Origin: Triatoma infestans
Lineage: Eukaryota > Arthropoda > Insecta > Hemiptera > Reduviidae
DNA length: 64,000 nucleotides
NCBI GenBank assembly: GCA_011037195.1
Contig: JAAEAF010000651.1
Coordinates: 22,555 to 86,554 of the forward strand
Reading direction: 5' to 3'
Positions 44,855 through 56,174 of the stretch are shown in pieces; positions within the stretch are counted from its first letter, which is position 1, and each line of letters opens with the position of its first letter. Position numbers and translations under genes: made by a program. The notes below the pieces were generated by a model. The model had not been told where the DNA came from and made no database searches. It saw only the letters and a program-made list of their open reading frames with translations.

Positions 44855-47450
44855 GGAATAATAAATAGTTGTAAGAATGTCAAAATAATACGAAGGAAAT
44901 TCAACAATAATTGTGGCGGATATTGCATTAAGATAAAGTAATATGAGTACCATATTAAATTTTCTTTAACTCTACATTACTATAGAGTGTTGATTAGGTA
45001 TTCATTTAAAAGAAATTCTTATTCCCTTCCATTATTTTAATAATTATTTTTAGAAAAGATGCCATTGTTTTGTAAGATCGGTTAGTTATCTGACTGAATA
45101 TAATATATTATTTGTTCAAGTTTTGTTAATATAAAATAAACATCTCTCGGGTGTATTATGTTTCTTTTAAAAATATTATTACTGTATTTTAAATGACTAA
45201 CGAAAAAAACAGAATTGTATTATATTGCCCGAAAGAAAATAGTATAAAAATTCTGCCTTATAAATTTCTAAACGTAACAAAACATTGTATAAAACATAAG
45301 ATTTTTATTAAAAATAAACAGAAAAAAATTTGATAATTATTTATGGTAAGATAAAGCGGTTTTAGAATGGCCGAGCGAAGGGGCGTGTGGATAGTTAAGT
45401 TAGAACTTTTGGTTGTTCTAACGATTGTTTGCTAGCTAGATTGGCCTAGCCTCCTGAGAACTCTCTGTAACGCCTGTAAAAGAGCTTCTTAACAGAGTTA
45501 AATGATGACTCTTTGCTCTGGTTGCTGGAAGTTATTGCTACTTGAAAGCGCTTGCCTTTTCCTCTTTCTACTTCTTGATTGCTTGTTTCAGACTTTTGTG
45601 ATCTTCAAATGTTGAGATATTGGTTTCAGATCAGTTCGAATGTTGATTTTCATCTCTTGGCTGAGATGATGATTGATTAAGGCTCTGAAATTGGCGAGCT
45701 TAAGTAAGATTTTGAGTAGCTTGCAGTGGGAGCTTGGCGCAGTTCTAGCTGGAAGTTCGGTACTTGAAGATTGTAGCCTATTCGTTCGTTCCGTAGCACA
45801 GATGCTTAAAGTGGGGGAAAGCCCGTTGCGTTTTATAAGAAATACAAAGCGCCAAAGCGGTTGGCACCAGCAACATGGAGCTGCCAGTGCTTGTTTTAAT
45901 GAAATTTCTTAATAGAAGAGTGTTTATTGCATTGTATTCAATGCAAATAAAGTTTGAATCAATATGGTGGTATGGTTGTAAATGTGCGTAACCATTGAGG
46001 AACAATTTAGGCGATTAGTCAAGTGAATGACGTCAATAAGATTATTCAGTCGGCAAAACAAAAAGTTTCAATACAGATATGTCGTTAGACGGATTATCTC
46101 TATGCCTTTGAATCTGCAATCTGCCATGAGGATCTTAAAATATTGAGTTTTGAGAGAAAAATAGTGATAAACAGAAGAGACATAGTGAGAGCCGGAAATA
46201 AATAAATGACACGGAAGAATTTCGAAATTCCAACTTTTTTCTGATAAACGAAGACCTAATTAGAGTATCAAGAGCAGCAGTATCAAGAGCAGCAGTATCC
46301 AGAGGCTTGAACTTGATGAATGAATGATACGTAACTGTAGTCCAAAAAATGACAAGACACACAGGTTAGATACAAAAAATACAAAGATCGCTGATTTAGC
46401 TGAAAGATTCTAAGAGATTTGATGATCATCGGAACTGTGTTGAAGTTTGGCGAAAAATGCAACTAAATGGAAACCAGCTGTCAGTAAAGGTTTACTCTCC
46501 TTCTCAATAGATTTTCTGCATCTTTGGAGTCTTAATAAAGTGAAATAGATTGTCAGACCGTCTATCATCTCTTCATGATATACTCTAAACTTCGTATTCA
46601 CCTAAGATTATTACTCATCATAAGATTCTACTAAATTCTGTCACACTTTACCCGTGTCCTTCATAATATTATAAATATTTTATCAATAGATACACCCAAT
46701 TTCAATTACCGAATCTTATTCGCTTATAGACCAGCCACTTAAATAATACGATCAAGAAATAATCAATTATCAGACATGATCAGTTTACAGCAATTGTTTC
46801 CGATTTTATTTTATATAATTTGCTTTTAGGAAAATTATGAAAAACTTATAAAAATTGCAGACTAATTTAGAAAATCTGTTTTCTATTTTCTTTTAAATGA
46901 ATAAACTGCATCATTATCATGAAGCAACATAGTTGTTAATCTAATAAGAATTTCTACAGCTTATTCAATAATGAAAGTTACGCCTGGCATTTCCACCATC
47001 CCGTTTTTTGTTACTAGAAACTTTACAGTTAAGTTTCTCTTGTTTAACACAACGAAGCTATCCAGAACCAAGTCTTACATTATTTATCATGAGATTATTA
47101 AAGGTATAATTTTTACTTAAGGATTGAAATAAATATTACGTAATAATGTTTTTTGTTTTTTTTCGTGTTTCTTAAACAAAGTTTAATATTGCACAGAAAT
47201 AAGTTCATCCTGCTAAGTATTCGTAAGGTATTTATGCGTATAGTTGCTACACTAAAGTTTAAATAAAATGGTTGTAGCAATGGTTTAAAAAAAAAAAAGT
47301 GAAAAAAATGATAATATAGTAATTCCATTTGATTGAATGCGGTGGTCATTTATAAACGGAAGGATAAGCTTCCTACTATTTTTTCGTATTTTTTAATAGG
47401 TATTTTGTTGGCATACTCCATACGTTCAGATAATTCGCTAAAAATAAATA
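44855..47450. other. No recognised feature
   Basis: Mixed region. The 45340-45960 part is less AT-rich and apparently single-copy here, ending near an AATAAA (about 45946), but its ORFs match nothing I know. A short tandem repeat (AGAGCAGCAGTATCA, two copies) lies near 46270. A host transcript or old element is possible. Confidence 0.3.
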
Positions 47451-47454
47451 AGTT

Positions 47455-47560
47455 TACGTACTCAGGGGAGCATAAAACATGACATTTCCGGTGAAAAATA
47501 ACAACATTCTTGGAAATTTGACGCAATCGCGAACTTCCTCTTCTTAGCAGCAAGGGAAAA
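47455..47560 (-). repeat. 5' fragment of the ACTTTCTC element, antisense
   Basis: CTCAGGGGAGCATAAAACAT, TTTCCGGTGAAAAATAAC and CGAACTTCCTCTTCTTA match the element's first 110 bp in reverse. It sits just left of a complete antisense copy. Confidence 0.55.
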
Positions 47561-47589
47561 TTAAAAAAAAAAAATAATAATAATAATTT

Positions 47590-48588
47590 GATGTGAAACA
47601 CTCACACAACTTTCTCTTATACCAGTTCTTAAAATTATAATTAACAAATTTTATAGTTAGTGTTGTTTAATAATGAAATTTGTCGAAAACTAAAAAAATA
47701 ACTATTCAGTAAAAGACCACTTCCGGTTTACTAATTTTCTTGAAACTCAGAATTTTGCCCATCTATTTAATTTTAATTAATTTTTTTTTTTTTGGATGAT
47801 AGAATTGTATAATCAACTATAATAGCACTTTAGAGAAAAAACATAACCCAATCCTTCCCCTAAAAGTACACTTAAATGAATTTTCCCAGAGAAATATTAT
47901 AGATAAATGTTGTACATCATTGTATGTGTAGTTTATATATGAAGTTTCAAGAAAATTGCCGTAGCCATTTTTGAGAAAATCGCAAAAAAGGAAAAAAAAA
48001 AAATCATTTTTACTAAAGTGGTTAAGTAAACGCACTTCCGATCATCCGATTTTTTTTTTTCAAACTTGGAATTTCAATAACATATTTAATTCTAATTAAC
48101 ATTATTTTGATGATAGAATTGTATAATAAACTAAAATAGCACTTTAGTGGAAACTTTAACCCCTCCCCTTCCCCCATAACTGCCCTTAATTGAATTTTTC
48201 CAAAGAAATTTTTCAAATAAAAGTTGTTGTTCTTTGTATGTGTAGTTGATATTACAAGTTTGAAGTACATTGTCGGAGCCATTTTTGAGAAAAACGCAAA
48301 AAAGTAAAAAAAAACAAAAAAAACCAAGTAAAAGTAGTACTTTCCGGGTGAGGAATTTGACAGTGACCCACTGTCAGATGCCATGGTGACACCTAAACGG
48401 AATATCAAGTATCAACTTTCACACAGACTCACACACACTCACACACACACACACACACACACAGACCATTTGCTAACAACCACTTTTTGGACTCAGGGGA
48501 CCTCAAAACGGATATTTCCGGTGAAAACACGATATCGAAAATTTGACACGATTAAAATACTTCCTCTTACTAAGGAGTAAGAGAAAGT
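47590..48588 (-). mobile_element. ~1 kb ACTTTCTC element, complete antisense copy
   Basis: Right end GGAGTAAGAGAAAGT (48574-48588) is the element's 5' terminus; the left end ATGTGAAACACTCACACAAC is its 3' hairpin terminus. It has two modules (about 47720-47990 and 48010-48320) and an AC microsatellite (about 48424-48462) at the family position. Confidence 0.75.
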
Positions 48589-48599
48589 AAAAAAGATTG

Positions 48600-49860
48600 A
48601 AATAAATAATAATATAATAATAATGGTACGAATAATAATAATAATAAAGACAATAATTGGAAAATGAGTTTATATTTTGTTCCAGCTCACCGCCCAGTCC
48701 TTTCCCATCACCACTGGTTTAGTATATTCTTGTTAATATAACCACTACACAGCGTTTATTGATTCAACTATACAGTCACTACACCCTTCTACACAACGTT
48801 TAGTATTGTCTCTAATAAAATTCAACAACACCAGATCAACAACAATGCTCAACTCGATTGAACAATACAAGACACTAGCGGAGCAGATTATGTATGGGGA
48901 GACGAGGAGCTTATAGGATAATAGTACCACAGTTTTACACACACACACACACACTTATTCGTGTAGTGACAAGAACTTTTGTCCTTGTTGGTGAACACAC
49001 AAGAAGGAATATAGCCAAACCAACTTGCTATTTATTGTGCCATGTTTTGGTTTTCAAGACCTCTCAACTACCAACCACTTCATGAAAGAAAAACCAAATA
49101 AACAATAAAAGCACAATATACTTCCCCCTTCCTACATATCATAACTAATCATTACTTTTTTTTACGGCCGGATCATTTGATCATTTGAGTTGATCATTTT
49201 TTTTCTGAAACTGTCAATATTTAACCCATTAGACCCTGAAGAATTGTACAATAAATGATGTGAAATTTATCACTTATGAGTGTTATTATCAATCTAACAA
49301 GAGGAAAAAAGAAATTAACCAAACCTCTTTTCCATTCATATTAATGATCAAGAAAATTAATTTACCCATATATAATAGAAATGAGCGGGGATAAAGTAAA
49401 CAGTATTGGTGTTGTCTGATTGTGATTTATTTCTAGTCATTTTAAAAACAGTTCAGTTGAGTTTTGTAGGCATGCTAAAATTAGACAGCGATGGGGGATA
49501 CAGTCTTTTATTTCATTAATAAAATTGACAAGCGCCAATTTTTAATGCAGATTATCCATATTGCAGTTAGCCGTATATACCGTCGCAACAGTAAACAAAG
49601 AAAGATATCATTCAATTATTTCGCACTTTCCTTTAATTAAAATTCGAAATTTAAGCGATGCATTTAATAGACACTAAAATAATATAAAAATGATGGTAAC
49701 TTTTATTATATTAAAAAAAATGACTCTAGATGATGACCTTCCGGAAGCATGTTGATGACTTCGCACAGAACCCCGATAAAATAATATTTTCGGAAAAATG
49801 TAACAATTAAAAGTGATCAACCTCATTATATGTAGTAACTATTAAATTTTAAAAAGATAT
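48600..49860. other. No recognised feature
   Basis: The 48680-49120 stretch is less AT-rich, with a CA microsatellite (about 48936-48952) and pieces that could be an LTR, but no paired ends were found. The remainder is AT-rich. Confidence 0.3.
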
Positions 49861-49866
49861 TTTATG

Positions 49867-50120
49867 CCAGAGACATTTTCCGTGATAGCCTGCTTCATTT
49901 TATGGTCATCGACCGGTTTTGGGCGTTCGCCCATCATCAGGATGTTTTTGTTGAACAGTGTAATAACATAGACTTGCCACAGAGCAAATACAGTTGATAC
50001 ACTGGTATGGTCTCCCAATGTATCAACTGTATTTGCTCTGTGCTCAATACAAAAATGAAGCAGGCTAAAACGGAAAATGTCTCTGATGCTTCCCAGCTCT
50101 GCGGAACCAACCACCATAAC
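49867..50120. mobile_element. Palindromic hammerhead element, family B (copy B3)
   Basis: The left arm carries the hammerhead-like motif on the minus strand (about 49903-49944) with core CTGATGA and stem II GGGC/GCCC, but the second core strand has lost its G. The right arm has a deletion that removes the motif. Imperfect flanks GATATTTTATG and AATATATTATG could be a decayed TSD. Confidence 0.65.
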
Positions 50121-50164
50121 AAAAATATATTATGAGTTTTAAAATACAGTTAAATCAGTTAGTG

Positions 50165-50300
50165 TGAAAAACTAAGTTTGCTCTGTGCAAGTCTGTGTTG
50201 TCACACTGTTTGAAAAACGCATCCTGAAGATGGGCGAACGCCCGAAACCGGTCGATGACCACAAAATGAAGCAGGCTACCACGGAAAATGTCTCTGATAC
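50165..50300 (+). mobile_element. Family B fragment with intact hammerhead-like motif (copy B4)
   Basis: A right-arm-only piece. The motif is intact: CATC (50220-50223), CTGAAGA (50224-50230), stem II GGGC/GCCC (50232-50243), GAAA (50244-50247), ACCGGT, C at 50253, then GATG. The tandem array to its right starts from the sequence immediately after this predicted cleavage point. Confidence 0.7.
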
Positions 50301-51085
50301 AAATATATTACGCTTTGACTTTCTAATTAGGAGTTTAGCCTGTTTGCATTCACATTTTCTATTATTTTTCCAACAGGCATTGATTAGTGAGATAGGTGTC
50401 TGCAGCTAATCAGTTGTTGTGTTGGTTTATGGAGGCTTTAGGACAGGAATTAATTCAACTTTATCCCATGCATCTGGACACTTTTCTCCCAAGTAACATT
50501 TATTATATAGCCTACCCCTCGATGACCACAAAATGAAGCAGGCTAAAACGGAAAATGTCTCTGATGCTTCCCAGCTCTGCGGAACCAACCACCATAACAA
50601 ACATATTACGCTTTGACTTTCTAATTAGGAGTTTAGCCTGTCAGCAATCACCTTTTCTATTATTTTGCAACAGGCATTAGTTAGGGAGATAGGTGTCTGC
50701 AGCTAATCAGTTGTTGTGTTGGTTTATGGAGGCTTTAGGAAAGGAATTAATTCAACTTTCTTCCATGCATCTGGACATCTTTCTCCCAAGTAACATTTAT
50801 TACATAGCCAACCGCTCGATGACCACAAAATGAAGCAGGCTAAAACGGAAAATGTCTCTGATGCTTCCCACCTCTGCGGAACCAACCATCGTATCAAATC
50901 TATTACGCTTTGACTTTCTAATTAGGAGTTTAGTCTGTTAGCAATCACATTTTCTATTATTTTGCAACAGGCATTGGTTAGTGAGATAGGTGTCTGCCGG
51001 CTAATCAGTTGTTGTGTTGGTTTATGGAGGCTTTAGGACAGGAATTAATTCAATTTTATCCCATGCGTCTGGGAAACTTTCTTCC
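50254..51085. repeat. Tandem array, about 3 units of 267-297 bp (family B end plus LINE RT piece)
   Basis: Units begin at 50254, 50521 and 50818, each with GATGACCACAAAATGAAGCA (family B from the predicted cleavage point to its 3' end). This is followed by a segment whose minus strand holds a decayed LINE reverse transcriptase region (CPDAWDKVELIPVLKPP, then a PISL-like block). Units differ by a few percent; unit 1 lacks about 35 bp. Confidence 0.8.
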
Positions 51086-51232
51086 ATGTAAGATTCATGT
51101 AGCGTAGTAGGACGTTCCTTGTTATTGTACCCAAATTCTGGAATAACTCAGTGATAAGTTGATCGTGTTGTTTTTTAACATTTTTAATGACGCATTGAGT
51201 TCATCCATAGAAAAGTACTATAAATTTTAAAT

Positions 51233-51529
51233 TGTTGAATATGTGGATGGGTCCACAATGCTGGAAAAACATCTGGTATTTTATCCGTCGTAGCATGCAT
51301 ATTCATTTTGTTCCTGACCGGTTTCAGTTTTCATCTATCGTCAGACGAAATTCACGAAGTTCGTGTAGAAAGTTTATTTCAACGTAATGTTTCTGTTACA
51401 CTCATACAAATTGGTTTGGTGGTTGTATTTATCCGAATTTTGGGTGAATTTGCTCTGACATTGGATTAAAATCCGAAACCGGTCAGGAATAAAATGAATA
51501 TGCAAGGCTACGACATATAAAATACCAGA
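51233..51529. mobile_element. Palindromic hammerhead element, family A (copy A3)
   Basis: Left arm begins GTTGAATATGTGGATGGG and the right arm ends at ATACCAG; both contain ACCGGT in hammerhead-like context (minus strand about 51308-51350, plus strand about 51449-51490). The plus-strand core is decayed (CTGACAT). Flanks TAAATTTTAAAT and AAATTTTTTATG are only partly alike. Confidence 0.6.
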
Positions 51530-51539
51530 AATTTTTTAT

Positions 51540-52478
51540 GTATTTATAATTGTATTAATTACAGTAAGAAAAAGTGTTCATGAGTGTTTCAAATCAGATT
51601 TTTTTTTTTTAATCATATTCATAAACACTTCGTTATTCTTAAAAAACTCGAACATAATCTGAGCTATTTATTCCATATGTATTTCTTTATGTTGTTCCTT
51701 TTTTTTATTAATTTAAAGGCATTAATGCCAATAATTTTCAACTAATCATAACAGCTAGATGTTATATATGTTGGAACATATATAAAATAACATAGAACAA
51801 CCCAAGCTTGCCGAGATATATATATATATATAAACACACACAAGTCCCTTGTCGGCTAGTAAAAAGAATGTTGACTCCCATAACTCTAGATTTAAGAACA
51901 GTGCCGGGGCTTGTATAACGTCGGTGAGGTGAAAGAAAGAGGAACAACCCTTTGGGATTATCCATTCTGGTATAGGACCCAGCCACGGGCCTAGTATGTA
52001 CGGGTTCAAGATTAAATATTTATAAATTCATGAGACAAGAGCTGAGGAGGGGATGTTGGAATGCTGTTAGAGAAGTGTTATGCTTAACTTGCTGATGTTA
52101 AAAATGATATAAAAAACCATTCATGCGATAAAATACTGAAAACATGTTAAAATTACCTTTTTCTAAACATTATCAATCAATTTCTGGGCCTAATTTTTTT
52201 TTTTTTTTAATCAAAAAAATAAATGGGAGAAAATTATATTTTATATTTATAAAAAAAAAAAAAAACAAAAAACTTTATTATATTTTCCTTCAATTTTCTT
52301 TTTCTCTTGTTAAATTCATATTTTTCTCTCTTCTATATATGCTGCGTCACATAACAATTTCATGAAAATTAAACCAAAAATTTAAAGGCAGAAACTTTAG
52401 AATAAATTTACGTAATTTTTTTTTCAAGCGAAAGTATTCCGGTTTCACATATTTGTCAGAAATTTGGGGATGGGGATG
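51540..52478. other. No recognised feature (short element tail at the start)
   Basis: The beginning (about 51555-51612) resembles the 3' tip of the ACTTTCTC element (GTAAGAAAAAGTGTTCATGA, then CAGATTTT). The rest is AT-rich with homopolymer runs. Confidence 0.3.
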
Positions 52479-52479
52479 A

Positions 52480-52792
52480 TGTAACGGCAAGAGAGAGAAC
52501 ACAAGCCTGACCGAGAGAAAACACACACTCTCTGGTACTCTCTGACTTAAGCGGCTAGAGTGGGGGAGAACCTGTATATAAGCGAGTGAGAGACCTAAAG
52601 ATCTATCTATCAGAGCCAACCATATACATCGCACCGTATCATAACTCTACTCTAACCCTTTATTCTATAAAAATCATTACAAGTCCAGTGCAGTTTGTGT
52701 AAGAGCTTATAGCTATATTATAACAGTGTCTTCATATCTCGTCTAATTAATCAATCCCAATTTCTCTCCTCATCAACTCCATTATATATACA
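52480..52792 (+). mobile_element. Solo LTR of the inverted-LTR family
   Basis: Starts TGTAACGGCAAGAGAGAG and ends near ATATATACA. It matches the 41.9 kb element throughout, including the TGTATATAAGC TATA-like box (about 52573). No TSD or internal retroelement sequence was found. Confidence 0.65.
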
Positions 52793-53341
52793 AAAGGGGG
52801 CAACTGAAATTTTTAAAGCTTTTATTTTACACCTTCCAAAATGTACTCCTGATGTCTTTGTTAGGCTTGAAACGGGTAGATTTCACTCACAATTTAGGAT
52901 ATTTAACAGATGTTAAACTGGTGGCAATCTCAACTCGAAATATGGGAATCCCGTCTCCATAAGTTATGGTATAGTAGATTATTGGATTTGAGCAGCTTCA
53001 GGATGCCTACTAACTGGGTCTTGGAACTCCAAAAATACCTAAGCCCTTGTAATTGGAGCAGATCATATTTGGAAGTCTTAAGATATACAATTAATTAAAG
53101 ATAATTATACAAATTTATTAGAGTCCTTTAAAAATAATCTATTCTGTAGAGATGTTGATAATGTATTAAATAGTCGCTATAGTGTGATATACAGAAATAT
53201 TAGCAGTCTAAATTCTGGTGAATTCTATTTTAATTTTAATGTTCACATTAACAAACTGAGACTGTTATCACAATTACGATTAGCCAGTAATAAAAATTGC
53301 TCTATTTATTTAAACAAATACAACTATAAATTTGATAGTAG

Positions 53342-54335
53342 TGTAATGTGATAACAAGAAGGAGTGATAACAGAAGGAAAATATATAATTTTTAATTATA
53401 AAAATTATAACTAGTGGTGCCAGCCAGTCGCAGTCAGTGCACGGTCAAAGGGACCACCAAACCGCCAAAGACACACCGCTTTCAAAAGGGTCATTATACG
53501 GTCAATATACAAGGATCAACAAATCACTCAAAAGACCACCTGGCTACAGTCTTTTGATAACTGCCATCACCTGTTGCCACACCTGTTCACTGACCTATTC
53601 AAGACCTAGGGTCAACACACGGCAATAAACAAACACTCAAGACCGATCACCTGGCTACAGTCCTTTGATAATCGCCAACACCTGTTCAAGACCTAGGGTC
53701 AACACACGACAAGAGATGTTTGAGTGTGACCCGTAATTACAAGACTTGTCAATGTGTGGTGATGGCAATATAAGTCTCTCTACAGGAAGTGGGGAGGACT
53801 ATTCTTCAGTATTTCATCAGCGTAACATCAAGATCCTACCAGTGACATAATTCATACATCGGAGCGCGTCCTATCTAGTATTTAAACATATATTATTTAT
53901 CAATCATTATAGTTGGTGCATTCTAGTTACAATTTAAATCATTTTAAATTAATTGTAGTTTATCTTTTCAAACGTTTAATTTATTGTTAAAATATACATA
54001 TATCTATTTTCGTAAATTCGTAATTCATATTCCGAATAACAACTCTCTAAAATCTCTAACTAACTCCCAACTATTCATCGCATCACAACACCTCACCAAG
54101 ACATCTGAACCCATTACAACTGGTGGCAGCGGTGGGATCAGAACATCCAATAACTGAACCCATTACAACTGATCAGAACATCCAATAACTGAACCCATTA
54201 CAACTGGTGGCAGCGGTGGGATCAGAACATCCAATAACTGAACCCATTACAACTGGTGGAAACGGTGGGATCAGAACATCCAATAACTGAACCCATTACA
54301 ACTGATCAGAACATCCAATAACTGAACCCCTTACA
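53342..54335 (+). mobile_element. Gypsy-type LTR with multiplied primer-binding site
   Basis: The LTR proper is 53342-54118, with ends TGTAATG/CATTACA. Two bases later, TGGTGGCAGCGGTGGGAT (54121-54138) is an 18-base complement to the 3' end of a tRNA-Leu plus CCA, a primer-binding site. The stretch 54119-54335 repeats this site and about 30 bp more, in 49-bp and 35-bp units, before the right TSD copy. TSD is GTAG (53338-53341, 54336-54339). An internal partial duplication (GACCTAGGGTCAACACACG) occurs near 53605 and 53690. Confidence 0.85.
54121..54335 (+). repeat. Tandem PBS-containing repeat
   Basis: Five units: 49, 35, 49, 49 and a partial, each ending GAACCCATTACAAC or a variant. The 35-bp units lack 14 bp of the primer-binding site. 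The third 49-bp unit has TGGTGGAAACGG in place of TGGTGGCAGCGG. Confidence 0.85.
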
Positions 54336-54564
54336 GTAGTAACACTTGCAAATTTTGTTGTTTAAATGAAATAGATGATTTAGCCCACTTTATTGCTATT
54401 TGCCCAGCATTCAGTAATTTAAGAAATAAATTTATTAACAAATATATCTCCAATATTGAGAACAAATATGAAAGATTTATTAAACTGCTAACTTTTTCAG
54501 AGCCAGATCACTTAAATAAATTAATTGATATTTATCTTTACTGCATTAGTGCTTTAAAATAAGG

Positions 54565-55125
54565 AAACTTTTAAGTTTATTATTTTATTTCATATTATTA
54601 GAAACATTTTCATTTATTTTAATGTTCTTTAATTACTTTCAATTTAGTTCATATCAAAGGATTCTGATTTCTATTATTATCTAAGGCTTGTGTTTTACAG
54701 TGTATAGTATGTAGCTTTGTGTCTTATGTTTACTAAATTAGTCTCTTTTTTCTTTTTCAATTGCTTTTTGTTTCTTGATTTTTATTTACTGTTTTTTTTT
54801 ATTTTATTTTTTTTTTGTGTACGCTTTTTTATCATACGCATAGGTCAACCTCCCCTCTGTATGTCAACTGATTAAACAGATGTAAATAAATATTTCCGGT
54901 TTCACATGATTTTTCAGGCAGAAAATAGACTTGATTTTTCATAACATTAATAGTGCCAAATGATTATAGAAAATTAAACAAAAAATTCTTTGGCTGAAAT
55001 CAAAAATACTATAAGTGAAATCCTGATTATTTAAAACTAAGTTCCAACAACACTTGCTGATATCAAAACATTTCAAATAAAGAAATAAAAATCAAGATAT
55101 TAAATGTTGCTAAACAATATAATAC
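54565..55125. other. LINE 3' UTR and intron sequence
   Basis: AT-rich. The first part is probably the LINE 3' UTR (to about 54880); a fragment near 54892 (TTTCCGGTTTCACATG) resembles other repeats. The remainder leads to the donor side of the Ig exon. Confidence 0.35.
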
Positions 55126-55129
55126 TCAC

Positions 55130-55285
55130 CATTTTCACCATTGTAATTGATGTCATCACCATCTTCTCTACGCCACATAACATAAGGTTCTGGATATCCT
55201 TGTGCCTTACATGTCAGTGTAACGTTAGCTGATTCTCTCACCACCATATCAGTTGATGTTTCCTTATCAACAATACTGGGCGGAA
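55130..55285 (-). CDS. Immunoglobulin-domain exon, lachesin/neurotrimin/DIP family
   Basis: A 156-bp exon on the minus strand with a TTTTTGTTACAG acceptor before 55285 and a GTGAGT donor after 55130. Both introns are phase 1, as usual for Ig-domain exons. It encodes a VPPSIVDKETSTDMVVRE linker and strand, then NVTLTCKAQGYPEPYVMWRR, with the first Ig cysteine and the core tryptophan; the partner cysteine must lie in the next exon. The pattern VPP.I....T..DMVVRE..NVTL.C.A.G.PEP...WRRE is that of insect IgLON-like proteins, cell-surface adhesion molecules of neurons. Neighbouring exons were not found, so introns are long. The exact paralogue cannot be told. Confidence 0.85.
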
Positions 55286-55337
55286 CTGTAACAAAAAGAA
55301 ATTGAATTGCTTTCATGTTAACAAAATGTAAAAAATA

Positions 55338-56142
55338 TCTGGTGTGAAACACTCACACCACTATCACGTACAACGAAATGGCAAATTTTTTTCACACTCA
55401 GGATTCCTATTATTCCCAACCCTCCCTTAAAAGTCTCCGTAAATGAATTTTTCCTAGGGAAATTATTCAAATAAAAGTTATAGCTCTTTGTATGTATAAG
55501 TGGTATACCATGTTTAAAGAAACAGTCTGTTGGAGCTGTTTTCGAGAAAATTCCAAAAAATTGAAAACTCCTTATCAGTTTTTCTTCAAACTAGGGATTT
55601 GGACAACATATTTTCTTCTATTTAATGTTATTTAGATGATAGAATCGTGTAATAAACTGAATTAGTACTTTAGAGGAAAACATAACCCCACCCCTCACTC
55701 AAAATTCTCCCTTAAATGAATTTTCCCGGAGAAATATTTCCAGTAAAAGTTATAGGTAGCTCTTTGTATGTGTAGTTGATATATGAAATTTTAAAAAAAT
55801 TGTTGGAGCAGTTTTTTTGAAAAAATCACCAAAAACTGAAAAAAAAAACCCTTTCAGTAAAGCGGCACTTCCGGTTCATGGATTTTGCCCGAAAGCTTCA
55901 TGTCTGATGCGGTTGTAGTACCTAAACGGAATACCAAGTTTGAGCTTCCTACAATATTTCATTTTTGACATATTCTTTTCATACAAAAACACACCACACA
56001 CAACACATCTGCAGATCATTTTCTAAAAACCGTTTTTTTGGCCTCAGGGGATCTTAAAACGTGTATTTCCGGCGATAACTCAATTTCGAAAAACTGGCAC
56101 GATCGCAATACTTCCTCTTACTTATTACAAGTAAGAGAAAGT
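55338..56142 (-). mobile_element. ACTTTCTC element just upstream of the Ig exon
   Basis: An antisense copy with the 3' hairpin end TCTGGTGTGAAACACTCACA at 55338 and the 5' end AAGTAAGAGAAAGT at 56142. Two modules are recognisable. In gene orientation it lies in the intron, ending 52 nt before the acceptor of the Ig exon, so it leaves little room for the branch point. Confidence 0.75.
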
Positions 56143-56174
56143 AATAAAATTAATATTAATAATATTTATTTATA

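Larger units (their letters stand above)
52815..54560 (+). pseudogene. LINE ORF C-terminus interrupted by a gypsy-type LTR
   Basis: Before the LTR it reads CTPDVFVRLETGRF, LRLLSQLRLASNKN and NKYNYKFDSS; after it NTCKFCCLNEIDDLAHFIAI and a C-terminal stretch to a stop at about 54560. Removing the LTR and one TSD copy restores a continuous frame through the zinc knuckle. The protein is the same family as at 14.5-15.4 kb. A frame break around 53098 lies outside the insertion. The 3' UTR appears to run on to about 54880. Confidence 0.85.

Noticed and set aside
50254..51085. CRISPR-like array
   Set aside because: Units are ~290 bp, contiguous and TE-derived, with no short repeat/spacer pattern, in a eukaryotic context.
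53437..53628. 63-codon ORF in the LTR
   Set aside because: Lies entirely in the LTR and its partial duplication; no coding signal.
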